A stretch of DNA of 64,000 bases from Hyalangium gracile (GCF_020103725.1 NZ_JAHXBG010000012.1:1-64000), one strand, 5' to 3'; positions 1 to 8,738 are shown, counted from the stretch's first letter. The notes: generated by a model from the letters alone, not told the origin. Numbers and translations are program-made.

Positions 1-80
1 GGCCTCGTCCCTTCTGCATCCCTCCAACGTAGGCCCCTCCCGGCTCTTGTGTCAGGAACTTTTGCCTACCTACTTAGGAG

Positions 81-797
81 GTGCGCGTCCGGCTGGAGCT
101 CCAGGGGCGCTCAGGAGAGGCGCTGTCGCTCCAGGTGCCGAGCTCTCTCGGGGCCGGCCATGACTTCCGGATCGTCTCGGACGTGGAGGCCCGGGATGGC
201 GCGGGAGCCCCTGTCCCGGTGGTCGTCCGCTCGCTCAATCACTGGGAGTTCCAGGTGCCGGCGGATGGTCGGCTCGTGGTCAGCTACCGGGTGAGGACCG
301 ATGTCGAGGCGCACGGGCTCCAGCTCGGCCAGTCGGGCGGCGGAGAGATGCCAGCGTTGGACGAGCGCCAGCTCTTCCTCCCGGGCGCCCTGGTGCTCCT
401 GGCTCCGCCGAAGACTCATGCCGTGCGGGGGCCCATCCCCGTCGAGTGGCAGCTGCCTCCCGGCTGGCAGGCCCTCACGCCCTTTGGGGACGCGGCGCCG
501 GATCTGCCTGCCCTCCTCGACAACTACCTGGCGGCCGGGAAGTTCAGCCTCGCGACGACGCAGGTGCCTGGAGGGCTTCAGCTCGACATCGCCTGGTTCG
601 GGGAGGGAGATGTGGCCCGGTCGGAGCTCTCTCCCAGGCCAGCGAGCGCTTCTTCGAGGACGGCCCTGCCCGTCGGCTCTCCTACGACGGTGGGATGGTG
701 GTGGCGTTCCTCTGTGACGTGGAGCTGCGCTCGCGAGGGCTCGGTTCGCTGGAGCGCTTCCTCGACGACCTTCCTCCAGGACGTCACGTCGAGGGAT
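81..797 (+). pseudogene. Remnant of an M61-family (glycyl aminopeptidase-like) peptidase
   Basis: The first 180 or so codons from the GTG at 81 read as the beta-rich N-terminal domain of M61 peptidases (for example 'VPADGRLVVSYRVRTDV' and the 'PPGWQALTPFG' stretch). Around base 620-630 the similarity jumps to the +2 frame, which reads 'FFEDGPARRLSYDGG' and then 'SLERFLDDLPP', the end of the M61 catalytic domain. The intervening zinc-binding HExxH region (expected on the order of 100-200 residues) is absent, and so is the C-terminal PDZ part, because the sequence runs straight into the 3' end of carG. A stop codon sits just upstream of the GTG, so the signal peptide is missing too. I infer an internal deletion plus truncation at both ends; no active enzyme can be made. 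The family call comes from reading the sequence only. Confidence 0.6.
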
Positions 798-803
798 GGG
801 GGC

Positions 804-1316
804 TCAGGACTTCGCCATGCGGATCTTCTGCTCGCTCTTCTCGCGGCAGAACGTGCAGAAGGTGGGCTCGCCCTGGCCGAACGACGGCGTCCAGGGCGGG
901 TACATCGAGCAGCGCGGATCCAGGCAGTGGTGCAGCTCCCACAGGTGCCCCAGCTGGTGCAGCGCGTGCCGCGCCACCGGCTTGAACCCCACCTCCAGGT
1001 CCTTGTACCCGGCGCTGGTGATGATCGCCTTGTCCTTGCCGAACTTCGAGAAGCCGTTGGTCGGCGCGGTGCCGCTCGGCAGCTCGCGCTCCTTCAGCTT
1101 CCGGGCCGTCAGGTACAGCACCTTGTCGTCCTTGTAGGCCCGAATGCCCTTCACCGCATCCAGCAGCTTCTCGGCGTCGAGCGGCTCGGGAAAGCCCGCC
1201 GGCAGCTCCACCTGGCCGGAGTGCTCGCTGCCCACGCCGAACGCCGTGTAGAGCGTTCGGCTGAACTTGGCCAGCTGCTTGTCATCGTAGGCGTCCAGCG
1301 TCACCACGCGAATCAC
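804..1316 (-). CDS. carG: CarG-like zinc-binding co-regulator (archaemetzincin-like fold, catalytic Glu replaced)
   Basis: This 170-residue protein carries the archaemetzincin signature but in an altered form: HQLGHLWELHHC, then C-x4-C-x-M and a final CTFC. The usual HExxH glutamate is a glutamine (codon CAG) and the usual glycine is a glutamate, so protease activity is not expected. In Myxococcus xanthus the same features define CarG, a zinc-bound protein that works with CarD in light-induced carotenogenesis and fruiting-body development. The gene lies 18 bp downstream of carD on the same strand, as in M. xanthus, which makes the assignment strong. The GTG start is preceded by GAGGAG at a usable distance. 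Confidence 0.9.
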   Translation of the reverse strand: MIRVVTLDAYDDKQLAKFSRTLYTAFGVGSEHSGQVELPAGFPEPLDAEKLLDAVKGIRAYKDDKVLYLTARKLKERELPSGTAPTNGFSKFGKDKAIITSAGYKDLEVGFKPVARHALHQLGHLWELHHCLDPRCSMYPPWTPSFGQGEPTFCTFCREKSEQKIRMAKS

Positions 1317-1334
1317 GGAGCATCTCCTCGGCCA

Positions 1335-2285
1335 CTACTCGGTCTCACCCTCGGGCTTCTTCTTCGGCGGACGGCCCCGCTTCTTCGGCGCCGCCGGCAC
1401 CGCGGCCTCACCCTCGGGCTTCGGCTTGGGCGGACGGCCCCGCTTCTTCGGCACCGCGGGCGCCGCCGCGGCCTCACCCTCGGGCTTCGGCTTGGGCGGA
1501 CGGCCTCGCTTGCGCTTCGGAGGCTCACCCTCCGCGCCCGCCTCGGCGGCGGCCGGCTCGCCCTCCGCCTTGGCCGTCTTCTTCTTGGTGGCCTTGGGCG
1601 CCTCCTCCTCGTCCTCGGAGGCGGCTTCCTCGCCAGAGGACTCCTCCTCCTCGGGCGGGGCCTCCTCCTCGTCCGGAGGCAGATCCAGCTCGCCGTCCAG
1701 CCCCAGCAGCCCGCCGTCCAGCCCCAGGTCCTCGTCATCCTCCCCGCGCGGCTTGAACTCGGCCACGGTGCGCTTGGGCCGCTCGCGGCCCGGCGGGAAG
1801 AGGACGATGTCGATCGAGTCCTCGGCGTTCACCTCGGGGATGTTGAGCGCGGCGGCGACCTCGGACACCAGCAGGTGGCGCGCGTTGTCGTAGAGCTCGC
1901 GCTCCTTGGTGGGCAGCGGCCGCAGCTCGCTGAGCACCTGCAGGCCCTTGACCACCTCGGCCAGGCCGAGGATGCCGCCCTGGGTCATCCGGTCCAGGTT
2001 CGTGCGGGCGCGCTGCTTCCAGTCCAGGTCCGCCTTGTCGCTGTCCGAGCGCAGGAAGGAGTAGATCTCCTCCACCTCCTCGGGCGTGGCCACCTTGCGC
2101 ACGCCAATGGTCTGCACCTTGGCCTGTGGCACCATCACCACCGCGCCGTCTTCCTCCCGGCGCATGGTGACGAAGGTCAGCTTCTGACCGGCCACCTCCT
2201 TCACGTCGATGGCCGAGACGAGGCAGACCCCCTGGTTCGGGTACACCACCCGGTCACCGACCGCGAGCTGAAGTCCTTCTGGCAT
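1335..2285 (-). CDS. carD: CarD, HMGA-like transcriptional regulator with RNA polymerase-interacting domain
   Basis: The 316-residue product has a CarD/TRCF RNA polymerase-binding domain at residues 1-60 ('LAVGDRVVYPNQGVCLV') and a helical domain to about residue 175. A strongly acidic region (about 180-225, runs of D and E) follows, then a basic C-terminus with three clear AT-hooks of the RGRPPK type. This HMGA-like tail is the hallmark of myxobacterial CarD; the CarD/CdnL proteins of most other bacteria lack it. Known role in Myxococcus: with CarG it activates the carQRS photo-response and early developmental genes, probably by helping ECF sigma-dependent promoters. The ATG start has a GAGGGGA ribosome site. 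carG follows after 18 bp and is probably co-transcribed. The repeated AT-hook units are nearly identical in DNA and could expand or contract. Confidence 0.95.
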   Translation of the reverse strand: MPEGLQLAVGDRVVYPNQGVCLVSAIDVKEVAGQKLTFVTMRREEDGAVVMVPQAKVQTIGVRKVATPEEVEEIYSFLRSDSDKADLDWKQRARTNLDRMTQGGILGLAEVVKGLQVLSELRPLPTKERELYDNARHLLVSEVAAALNIPEVNAEDSIDIVLFPPGRERPKRTVAEFKPRGEDDEDLGLDGGLLGLDGELDLPPDEEEAPPEEEESSGEEAASEDEEEAPKATKKKTAKAEGEPAAAEAGAEGEPPKRKRGRPPKPKPEGEAAAAPAVPKKRGRPPKPKPEGEAAVPAAPKKRGRPPKKKPEGETE

Positions 2286-2359
2286 GTCCCCCTCGAGGGC
2301 GAAAGCAACGAGCGCGCAAGCATCGGTCGTAGCACCGAGCGCCGCCGGATGCCACGAGT

Positions 2360-2563
2360 TTACCGAGCGAGGGCCGCCGTGCGCGCTTCAGAACGTTGGC
2401 CCGCCAGCACCGCCCGCATCACCTCGTGCAGGCGCGCGTCCACCTTGGCCTCGAGCTCCGCGTCGGTGGGCTCCCGCTCCGGCTGCGCCACCACCCGCGA
2501 GGACAGCCCCACCGTCCCCGCCACCGCCGCGCTGAACACCATGATCGTGAGCCACTTCTTTAT
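2360..2563 (-). CDS. Small exported protein, apparent ATA start codon
   Basis: From an ATG at 2542 only 60 residues would be made, beginning in mid-signal peptide without positive charges. Extending seven codons upstream in the same frame gives IKKWLTIMVFSAAVAG followed by VGLSSRVVAQ, a textbook signal peptide: two lysines, a hydrophobic core and a VVA cleavage site. The only strong ribosome site (AGGAGG, 2571-2576) lies six bases before an ATA codon and 27 bases before the ATG, so initiation at ATA fits best. No ATG, GTG or TTG occurs in frame between them. The mature part is about 42 residues, charged and helical (for example 'DAELEAKVDARLHEVMRAV'); I do not recognise it. carD lies 74 bp downstream on the same strand, so read-through into carD is possible. 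Confidence 0.55.
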   Translation of the reverse strand: MKKWLTIMVFSAAVAGTVGLSSRVVAQPEREPTDAELEAKVDARLHEVMRAVLAGQRSEARTAALAR

Positions 2564-2570
2564 ATGAGGC

Positions 2571-2611
2571 CTCCTGTCGCGCCCGCCGGGACGGGCTTTC
2601 CAAGCGACAGG
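2571..2611 (-). promoter_or_regulatory. Leader hairpin overlapping the ribosome binding site of the small exported gene
   Basis: In the minus-strand transcript CCTGTCGC (2604-2611) pairs exactly with GCGACAGG (2573-2580). A nested GCCCG/CGGGC stem lies inside. The 3' arm shares its last AGG with the AGGAGG ribosome site, so folding would compete with initiation. Seen directly; the regulatory role is inferred. Confidence 0.45.
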
Positions 2612-2636
2612 GTAGGGAAGGCGCTCGGTTGATCAA
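2609..2636 (-). promoter_or_regulatory. Candidate sigma-70-type promoter for the small exported gene
   Basis: On the minus strand TTGATC (2631-2636) is followed 16 bases later by TACCCT (2609-2614). Transcription would start inside or just before the leader hairpin. The -10 match is modest. Confidence 0.3.
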
Positions 2637-2693
2637 TTTTTCGGCTACAAGATGCTCCACATTGCTACAGGGGGCCACACCCCGCCCAGGCGC

Positions 2694-4901
2694 TCAGCAG
2701 CCCTGGGGGCGGCCACCCGGCACGGGCAGCACCTCCACCGCGAGTGCGCCCGCATTGTCCTCCAGGTCATCATCCGGGAAGGTGAAGCGCAGCCAGGAGG
2801 CGCCGGTGAAGCGGGTCGTCCGCCCGGTCTCCACCACCCGAGCAGCCCCTCGCTTCCAGGGCGCCCCCTCGTCCGCGCTGCACCCGCCTCCCTGGAGGAC
2901 GAGGGCCCTGCCCACCGCTTCACCCTGGATGCCCTGGGTGCGAGCGGGGCGGGCGGTGTCCCTCAGGCGGACCTCATAGGTGGTGGCCGCATCCAGGCCG
3001 TGCAGGGTGAAGCTCTGCTCGGGGCGAGGGGTGAGCGCGTGCTGCCGCGCGTCCACCATGACGGTGGCGCCGGTGCCGCTGCGCGTCTCCTGCACGCGCA
3101 CCTGGAGGCTGCCCACGCCGCCCTTCGGCGCCGCCTCCGGAACGAAGAGGTAGAGCGCGAACGCGTTGCTGATCTGGATCTCCTGGGGCCCCACCATGCC
3201 GAAGGAGGCCCGCGCCAGCAGCCCCGGGCCACCCTCCAGGAAGTAGATGACCGTGTCGCTCGGGCCCCCCGCGACATGGCTCGCCGCCAGCGTCCCCTCG
3301 GTCCTCAGGGAGTAGGTGCGCGAGGGATCCAGCCGCAGGCGGGCCGCGGTGGAGGGGGGCACCAGGAAGGCGTGCTGGGAGGGCCGCAGCTCGAAGGCGG
3401 GCAGCGGGAAGCGGCCCTCGGTGGGGACCCGGGGCGCGGAGGCCGAGGAGGGGGTGCCCGCCTGGGGCGGCGAGCTGGGGCGCGGGCGCGAGGGCAGCAG
3501 CTGCGCGCGCACGGCCAGGGTGGCGCCCTCGTCCGCCTTGACGCGCTGGCTCCAGGACTCCATGCCGATGGCGTGGACCTCGATGAGGTGCTCGCGGTCC
3601 GCCGTCAGGGGGATGAGCGTGGGCGTGTGGTCCGCGAGCAGCTGCCCGTCCACCCACACGGAGGCGCCCTGGGGCGTGGAGGTGAGCTCCACCGAGAACG
3701 TCTTGGCGTCCTCCCCGGTGAGGATGAGCACGGCGGCCAGGAGCGCGGCGAGCACGGGCGCGCCGAACAGCACCCAGGACAGGGGGGACAGCCGCCGGCG
3801 AGCAGGCTCCAGCGGCTCCGGGGGAGGCGGCGTCACCGCAGGCAGCGCGCGCCCGTACGAGGGCGTCCGGGGGCGGAGCGGATCCGCCGGCAGCCCCTTG
3901 CTCCACAGCTCGAGCTGGCCCAGGAAGTCCGGCGGCAGGCGCACCGGGCGCCCCTCGGCCACCAGCTCCGACTCGAAGAGGTAGCCCATGAAGTGCGCCA
4001 GGGCGCTGGCGGGGAAGTCCGGGGCCACCGTGTGCAGGTACGTCTCGAGCGCCTCGCCGAACGCCTCCGCCGAGGGGTAGCGCCGCTCGCGCTCCACCGC
4101 CAGCGCCGTGAGCAGGATGTTCTCCAGCTCCTGGGGCAGGCTGGGGTTGATGGCGCGCGGGGCGGGGAAGTCGCCGCTGGTGATGCGCCGCAGCACCTCC
4201 ATCCGCTCGCCCTCCCAGGGCAGCTTCCCGCAGAGCATCTCGTAGAGCACCACGCCCGCGGCGAAGATGTCCGCGCGCGCATCCAGCTCGCGGCCCCGGG
4301 CCTGCTCGGGCGCGAAGTACAGGTACTTGCCCTGGGCCGCCGTGGCCTCCGGCTCCATGCGGCTGGCGAGCCGGGCCCGGGCGATGCCGAAGTCCACCAG
4401 CTTCACCTGCCCCTCGTAGCCCAGCAGCACGTTCTGCGGACTCACATCCCGGTGGACGATGTTGAGCGGGCGCCCGGTGTCATCCAGCCGGTTGTGCGCG
4501 TACGCCAGCCCCTGGAGCATCTCCGTGGCGGCCAGCAGCGCCAGCGGCACCGGGAGCACCTCCAGGTGCTTCTCCTTGGCGCGGCGCAGCACCTTGGACA
4601 GCGGCTGGCCGTGCACCCACTCCATGGCCAGGTAGTACTCGCCGTCCACCTCGCCGAAGTCGAACACCTGGGCGATGTTGCCGTGGCTCAGCCCCACGGC
4701 GATGCGCGCCTCGTTGATGAACATCGAGATGAAGGCGGCGTTGTCGGCGTAGTGCGGGAGGATCTTCTTGATGACGACGTGCTTGGTGACGCCCGCGGCG
4801 GCCGTCATGCGCGCGAGATAGAGCTCCGACATTCCGCCCACCGCGATGCGGTCGAGCAGCAGGTACTTGCCGAACTCCTGGCCCCCGGCAGGCAACAGCA
4901 C
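2694..4901 (-). CDS. Membrane Ser/Thr protein kinase with PEGA-like extracytoplasmic domain
   Basis: The 735-residue protein starts with a Hanks-type kinase domain (about residues 10-285): a glycine-rich loop 'IAVGGMSELYLA', catalytic lysine in VVIKK, catalytic loop HRDVSPQNVLL, DFG motif 'VDFGIARA' and an APE segment. All catalytic residues are present, so it should be active. A proline-rich juxtamembrane stretch leads to one transmembrane helix near residue 370-390 ('VLFGAPVLAALLAAVLIL'), then a PEGA-like domain ('STPQGASVWVDGQLL'). The remaining C-terminus of about 250 residues is beta-rich and unrecognised. The layout predicts a cytoplasmic kinase with an extracytoplasmic, possibly envelope-sensing, part. 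Such kinases are abundant in myxobacteria; no substrate can be named. The GTG start is preceded by AAGGAG. Confidence 0.88.
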   Translation of the reverse strand: MLLPAGGQEFGKYLLLDRIAVGGMSELYLARMTAAAGVTKHVVIKKILPHYADNAAFISMFINEARIAVGLSHGNIAQVFDFGEVDGEYYLAMEWVHGQPLSKVLRRAKEKHLEVLPVPLALLAATEMLQGLAYAHNRLDDTGRPLNIVHRDVSPQNVLLGYEGQVKLVDFGIARARLASRMEPEATAAQGKYLYFAPEQARGRELDARADIFAAGVVLYEMLCGKLPWEGERMEVLRRITSGDFPAPRAINPSLPQELENILLTALAVERERRYPSAEAFGEALETYLHTVAPDFPASALAHFMGYLFESELVAEGRPVRLPPDFLGQLELWSKGLPADPLRPRTPSYGRALPAVTPPPPEPLEPARRRLSPLSWVLFGAPVLAALLAAVLILTGEDAKTFSVELTSTPQGASVWVDGQLLADHTPTLIPLTADREHLIEVHAIGMESWSQRVKADEGATLAVRAQLLPSRPRPSSPPQAGTPSSASAPRVPTEGRFPLPAFELRPSQHAFLVPPSTAARLRLDPSRTYSLRTEGTLAASHVAGGPSDTVIYFLEGGPGLLARASFGMVGPQEIQISNAFALYLFVPEAAPKGGVGSLQVRVQETRSGTGATVMVDARQHALTPRPEQSFTLHGLDAATTYEVRLRDTARPARTQGIQGEAVGRALVLQGGGCSADEGAPWKRGAARVVETGRTTRFTGASWLRFTFPDDDLEDNAGALAVEVLPVPGGRPQGC

Positions 4902-5020
4902 GTTCGTCTTGGCTCCTTACAGGCAGGCTCCGCGCAGGGCTTGCTTCACTGGATGACCCTCGCGCGGAGCCGGCAGACGCTATCATGCGGACCCGACCGA
5001 CCTGTCCTGAGAGATCTCCG

Positions 5021-6007
5021 GTGAACTTGCCTGCCCGCTTTCTATTGCTCGGCCTCCTGCTCGCCTCCTCCGGGGCGCTGGCTGGGCCCGCCGTCCTGCT
5101 CTTCCCCGCGCTGGGGCGGGGCACTGGGGTTTTCCTCCAGGGGCGGGTGCTGAAGGAGGCGCCCACCCGGGGCAGCTCCGTGCTGTCGCGCAACCTGCGC
5201 CGGCTCACCGCGCCCAACTGGAAGGGCGCCAAGGTGGAGGTGTCCTTCCAGGGCCTCACCACCACGGTGACGAGCGGGGATGACGGCAACTTCGAGGTGA
5301 CCCTCCAGCCCGTGCCGGGCGCCACCTTCCCCACGGGCTTCTACATGGCCGAGGCGAAGGTGGCCGGCGCCAGCGCCCAGGCGCGCGTCGAGGTCGTCTC
5401 GGACACCACGCCCTTTCTGGTGGTTTCGGACTTCGATGACACGCTGGCCGTCACACAGGTGGTGAAGAAGGCGAAGCTGCTCGAGTCCGCGTTCTTCAAG
5501 GACTCGGACACCCAGGAGGTGGTGGCGGGGATGTCGGCCTTCTATGGGTGCCTGAAGGCGCCGACGTCGCCGGCCTTCGCGCTGGTGAGCGGCTCGCCCC
5601 TCCAGTTCGTGCCGCGCGTGTCGGCGTTCCTCGGGCGGCATGGGTTCCCGCCGTTCGCGCTGTACCTGAGGGACCTCGGCCCGGGGACGCTCTCCAACTA
5701 CAAGCAGCCCGCCATCCGCCGGCTGCTGCAGCAGTTCCCCCAGCCGGTGGTGCTGGTGGGGGACTCGGGGGAGAAGGATCCGGAGGTGTACGCGCAGATC
5801 CGCGAGGAGTTCCCCGGGCGCGTGAAGGCCATCTACATCCGCGACGCGGGCCACGCCGAGGACGCCAGCCGCTTCAAGGACATGATCCTGTTCCGCGAGG
5901 CCAGCGATGCCGCCGCGCACGCCGCGACGAGCGGGCTGGCCAACGCCGAGTGCGTCGCCACGGCGTTCCCCGCGACGGCGCCCACGGTGGAGAAGACGGC
6001 TCCATGA
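5021..6007 (+). CDS. APP1-type (DUF2183) phosphatidate phosphatase-like secreted protein
   Basis: From the GTG at 5021 the product has 328 residues with a signal peptide (LPARFLLLGLLLASSGALA). A short beta domain ('TTTVTSGDDGNFEVTLQPV') precedes the HAD-like catalytic core: DFDDT supplies the nucleophile aspartates, 'FALVSGSP' the second motif and 'VLVGDSGEKDPE' the acidic motif. These are the landmarks of the APP1 catalytic domain, first known from yeast phosphatidate phosphatase App1. An upstream in-frame ATG at 4985 would bury the signal peptide behind 12 extra residues, so the GTG is preferred. Signal peptide and family suggest action on lipid phosphates in the envelope; this is inference. 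The next gene overlaps by 4 bp (ATGA), so the two are probably translationally coupled. Confidence 0.8.
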   Translation: MNLPARFLLLGLLLASSGALAGPAVLLFPALGRGTGVFLQGRVLKEAPTRGSSVLSRNLRRLTAPNWKGAKVEVSFQGLTTTVTSGDDGNFEVTLQPVPGATFPTGFYMAEAKVAGASAQARVEVVSDTTPFLVVSDFDDTLAVTQVVKKAKLLESAFFKDSDTQEVVAGMSAFYGCLKAPTSPAFALVSGSPLQFVPRVSAFLGRHGFPPFALYLRDLGPGTLSNYKQPAIRRLLQQFPQPVVLVGDSGEKDPEVYAQIREEFPGRVKAIYIRDAGHAEDASRFKDMILFREASDAAAHAATSGLANAECVATAFPATAPTVEKTAP

Positions 6008-6819
6008 GGAGAGCCGGGCCGGGACTGCTCCTGGCGGCGCTGGTGCTGGGGGCGGGGTGTCGGGAGGAGAAGCCGGCCGCGCCGCTCTCGTCCCTGGCGC
6101 CAGCACCGATGGCTCCGCTCGCCGCCGATCCGGTGGACGCGGGCGGACCACCGGATGATGCGCTGTTCCGCATCGCCCACGCGGAGGTGTACGGCGAGGA
6201 GGTGCCCGAGAAGGCGCTGCGGCTGGAGCTGGCGGGCGAGTCCGTCCGGCTCGCGGGAGAGGCGTTCCGGCCGGTGAACCCCGGCGAGCTGGCGCGGCTG
6301 ACCGAGCGCCTCCGGGGCAAGGCCGTGCTCGTCGTGCCGGACGCGGACACGTTCTTCGCGCAGGGCTCCGAGCTGCTGGAGGCGCTGCGGGACCAGGCGG
6401 GCGAGGTGTGGCTGAAGCACCCGGACGCGGCGGTGGCCTACCGGCTCGTCCTGAGGGACGAGGACGGCTTCCGCGCGTGGCTGGCGGAGGTGGCCCCGGG
6501 CAAGCTGCGCATCATCCAGCGCTCGGACGGCTTCGAGCTGTCCACGAGCGTGGGCAAGCTGCCCGGAGCAGACCCCAACGGCCCGTCCGTGCCCGTGCGA
6601 GGCGGCAAGCAGGACATCGCCACGCTGCGCAAGGGGCTGGAGCGGCTGAAGGGGCGCTTCAAGACGGCGGAGGACATCTGTCTGGTGCCGTCGTTCGGGA
6701 CGGAGGTGGCCCAGGCCGCGCGCGCGCTGAGCGGGGTGTACACGGCGCCGGGCGAGCCCCTCTTCGACACGCTCTGTCTGGTGTACCCCAACCCCCCGAG
6801 GCGCTCGGACGGGGGGTAG
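6004..6819 (+). CDS. Putative lipoprotein of unknown function
   Basis: The 271-residue product begins MRRAGPGLLLAALVLGAGC, a lipoprotein-like signal with cysteine at residue 19; the lipobox (GAGC) is not ideal. A proline/alanine linker of about 35 residues follows, then a mixed alpha/beta domain containing 'LRGKAVLVVPDADTFF' and 'RGGKQDIATLRKGLERLKG'. The repeated pattern of hydrophobic strands loosely recalls the periplasmic domain of ExbD-like proteins, but I would not assign it. It overlaps the APP1-type phosphatase gene by 4 bp, so it may support or anchor that enzyme. Confidence 0.75.
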   Translation: MRRAGPGLLLAALVLGAGCREEKPAAPLSSLAPAPMAPLAADPVDAGGPPDDALFRIAHAEVYGEEVPEKALRLELAGESVRLAGEAFRPVNPGELARLTERLRGKAVLVVPDADTFFAQGSELLEALRDQAGEVWLKHPDAAVAYRLVLRDEDGFRAWLAEVAPGKLRIIQRSDGFELSTSVGKLPGADPNGPSVPVRGGKQDIATLRKGLERLKGRFKTAEDICLVPSFGTEVAQAARALSGVYTAPGEPLFDTLCLVYPNPPRRSDGG

Positions 6820-6940
6820 GGGCCGAGGGCTCCGCCGCCTGCTGAAAGGGTTGAGACGGAAAGGCCCGGCGCTTACTGGCTCGGTGATGCGACGCGCCAC
6901 ACCTTGCCCGGGTTGCGGCGCATACCGAGGGAGGTTCCCG

Positions 6941-8737
6941 ATGGCCGTCGTCTCCGAGACTCCGCAGTCCACCGAGCTGCCCACGGGGGGCGCGTTCCTC
7001 CTGCAGGAGGTGGGCTCGCAGCGCATCGTCACGCCGGAGCTGTTCACCGAGGACCAGCGCCTGTACCTGAAGACGGCGCGACAGTTCATCCGTGAGCAGG
7101 TGCTGCCGCAGACGGACCGCATCGAGTCCAAGGATAACGCGCTGCTGAGGGAGCTGCTGCGTCGCGCGGGCGAGCTGGGGCTGTTGATGATCGACATCCC
7201 GGAGGCCTACGGCGGGCTCGGGCTGGACAAGACGACGTCGCTGCTGCTGGCGGAGGCCATGGGGGCGCAGGGCTCGTGGTCGGTGACGTTCGGGGCGCAC
7301 ACGGGCATCGGCTCGCTGCCCGTCGTGTGGTTCGGCAACGAGGCGCAGAAGGCGAAGTACCTGCCGAAGCTGGCCATCGCCGAGTGGGTGGCCGCGTACG
7401 CGCTGACGGAGCAGGGCAGCGGCAGCGACGCGCTGGGAGCGAAGACGAAGGCGGTGCTGTCTCCGGACGGCAAGCACTACGTGCTCAACGGCTCCAAGCT
7501 GTACATCACCAACGCGGCGTTCGCGGACGTGTTCGTGGTGTTCGCGAAGGTGAACGGGGACCGGTTCACGGGGTTCATCGTGGAGCGGGGGACGCCGGGG
7601 TTCACCGTGGGCCCGGAGGAGCACAAGATGGGCATCCGGGGCTCCTCGACGTGCCCGCTCTACTTCGAGGACGCGCGCGTGCCGGTGGAGAACGTGCTGG
7701 GCGAGGTGGGCCGGGGGCACAAGATCGCCTTCAACATCCTCAACTACGGGCGGCTCAAGCTGGGCGCGGGCGTCATTGGTCCCATGAAGTACCAGCTGGA
7801 GAACGCGCTGCGGTTCGCGCAGGAGCGCAAGCAGTTCGGCACGCCCGTCGCGCGCTTCCCGCTCACGCGCGAGAAGTTCGCGCGCATGGCCATGCTCACC
7901 TACGCGCTGGAGTCCATGACGTACCGCACGGCGGGGCTGGTGGACGCGCGGCTGACGGGGAGGGACAGGCACGCGAAGGACTACGACGCGCATGTGATTG
8001 CCTCGATCGAGGAGTACGCCATCGAGTCGTCGATCATGAAGGTGTTCGGCTCGGAGGCGCTGGGGCAGCTCGTGGATGACGCGGTGCAGATCCACGGCGG
8101 CGCGGGCTACATCGAGGAGTACCCGGTGGAGCGGGCCTATCGCGACGCGCGCATCAACCGCATCTTCGAGGGCACCAACGAGATCAACCGCATGCTCATC
8201 GCCGGGCTGCTGCTGAAGCGCTCGGTGAAGGGCGAGCTGCCGCTGCTGGCGGTGGCGCAGTCGGTGGAGGAGGAGCTCACCCAGGGGACGCTGCCTCGGG
8301 CGCGCCGGGAGGATGCGCTCGCCGCGGAGGAGCGGGCCGCCGAGTGCCTCAAGCGGATGGCGCTCTACGGCCTCAAGGTGGCGGCGGAGACGTTCGGCAC
8401 CGAGCTGGAGCAGCACCAGGAGGTGCTCGCCGGGCTGTCGGACGTGGTGATGGACGCGTTCGCGCTGGACTCGATGGTGACGCGCGCGAGGCAGGCGGGA
8501 GCGGACGGGGCGCTGGACGCCACCCAGGTGGCCATGACGCGGCTGTATGGGATGGACGCGATGGCGCGCTCCTTCGAGCGGACGCGGCGGGCGCTGTGCG
8601 GCTCGGCGCAGGGCGGGGCGCTCCAGGCCCACCTGGCGAAGGTGGCGCCGCTGCACCTCTTCACGCCGTACAACCCGGCGGAGCTGCGCGAGACGGTCGT
8701 CACCGCCCTCGAGCAGGCCGGCGGCTACCCGCTATAG
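6941..8737 (+). CDS. Acyl-CoA dehydrogenase (long form, FadE/VLCAD-like)
   Basis: A FAD-dependent dehydrogenase of 598 residues that would introduce the first double bond in fatty acyl-CoA beta-oxidation. The ATG at 6941 has a GAGGGAGG ribosome site; an earlier in-frame start lacks one. The N-terminal helical domain is followed by the FAD/substrate motif 'YALTEQGSGSDALGAK', the signature 'QIHGGAGYIEEYPVER', and 'IFEGTNEINR', which holds the likely catalytic glutamate. About 180 residues beyond the core form a helical C-terminal extension, as in very-long-chain dehydrogenases. The stop codon is one base from the stop of the convergent PIN gene, leaving no room for a terminator, so transcripts probably overlap. 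Confidence 0.92.
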   Translation: MAVVSETPQSTELPTGGAFLLQEVGSQRIVTPELFTEDQRLYLKTARQFIREQVLPQTDRIESKDNALLRELLRRAGELGLLMIDIPEAYGGLGLDKTTSLLLAEAMGAQGSWSVTFGAHTGIGSLPVVWFGNEAQKAKYLPKLAIAEWVAAYALTEQGSGSDALGAKTKAVLSPDGKHYVLNGSKLYITNAAFADVFVVFAKVNGDRFTGFIVERGTPGFTVGPEEHKMGIRGSSTCPLYFEDARVPVENVLGEVGRGHKIAFNILNYGRLKLGAGVIGPMKYQLENALRFAQERKQFGTPVARFPLTREKFARMAMLTYALESMTYRTAGLVDARLTGRDRHAKDYDAHVIASIEEYAIESSIMKVFGSEALGQLVDDAVQIHGGAGYIEEYPVERAYRDARINRIFEGTNEINRMLIAGLLLKRSVKGELPLLAVAQSVEEELTQGTLPRARREDALAAEERAAECLKRMALYGLKVAAETFGTELEQHQEVLAGLSDVVMDAFALDSMVTRARQAGADGALDATQVAMTRLYGMDAMARSFERTRRALCGSAQGGALQAHLAKVAPLHLFTPYNPAELRETVVTALEQAGGYPL

Positions 8738-8738
8738 C

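Noticed and set aside
804-1316. Active archaemetzincin metalloprotease
   Set aside because: The catalytic Glu is Gln, and the gene is next to carD, which identifies CarG.
81-2567. An 828-codon plus-strand frame covering carG and carD
   Set aside because: Only its first 180 or so codons resemble a protein (the M61 remnant). The rest is antisense to carG and carD, whose motifs are unmistakable.
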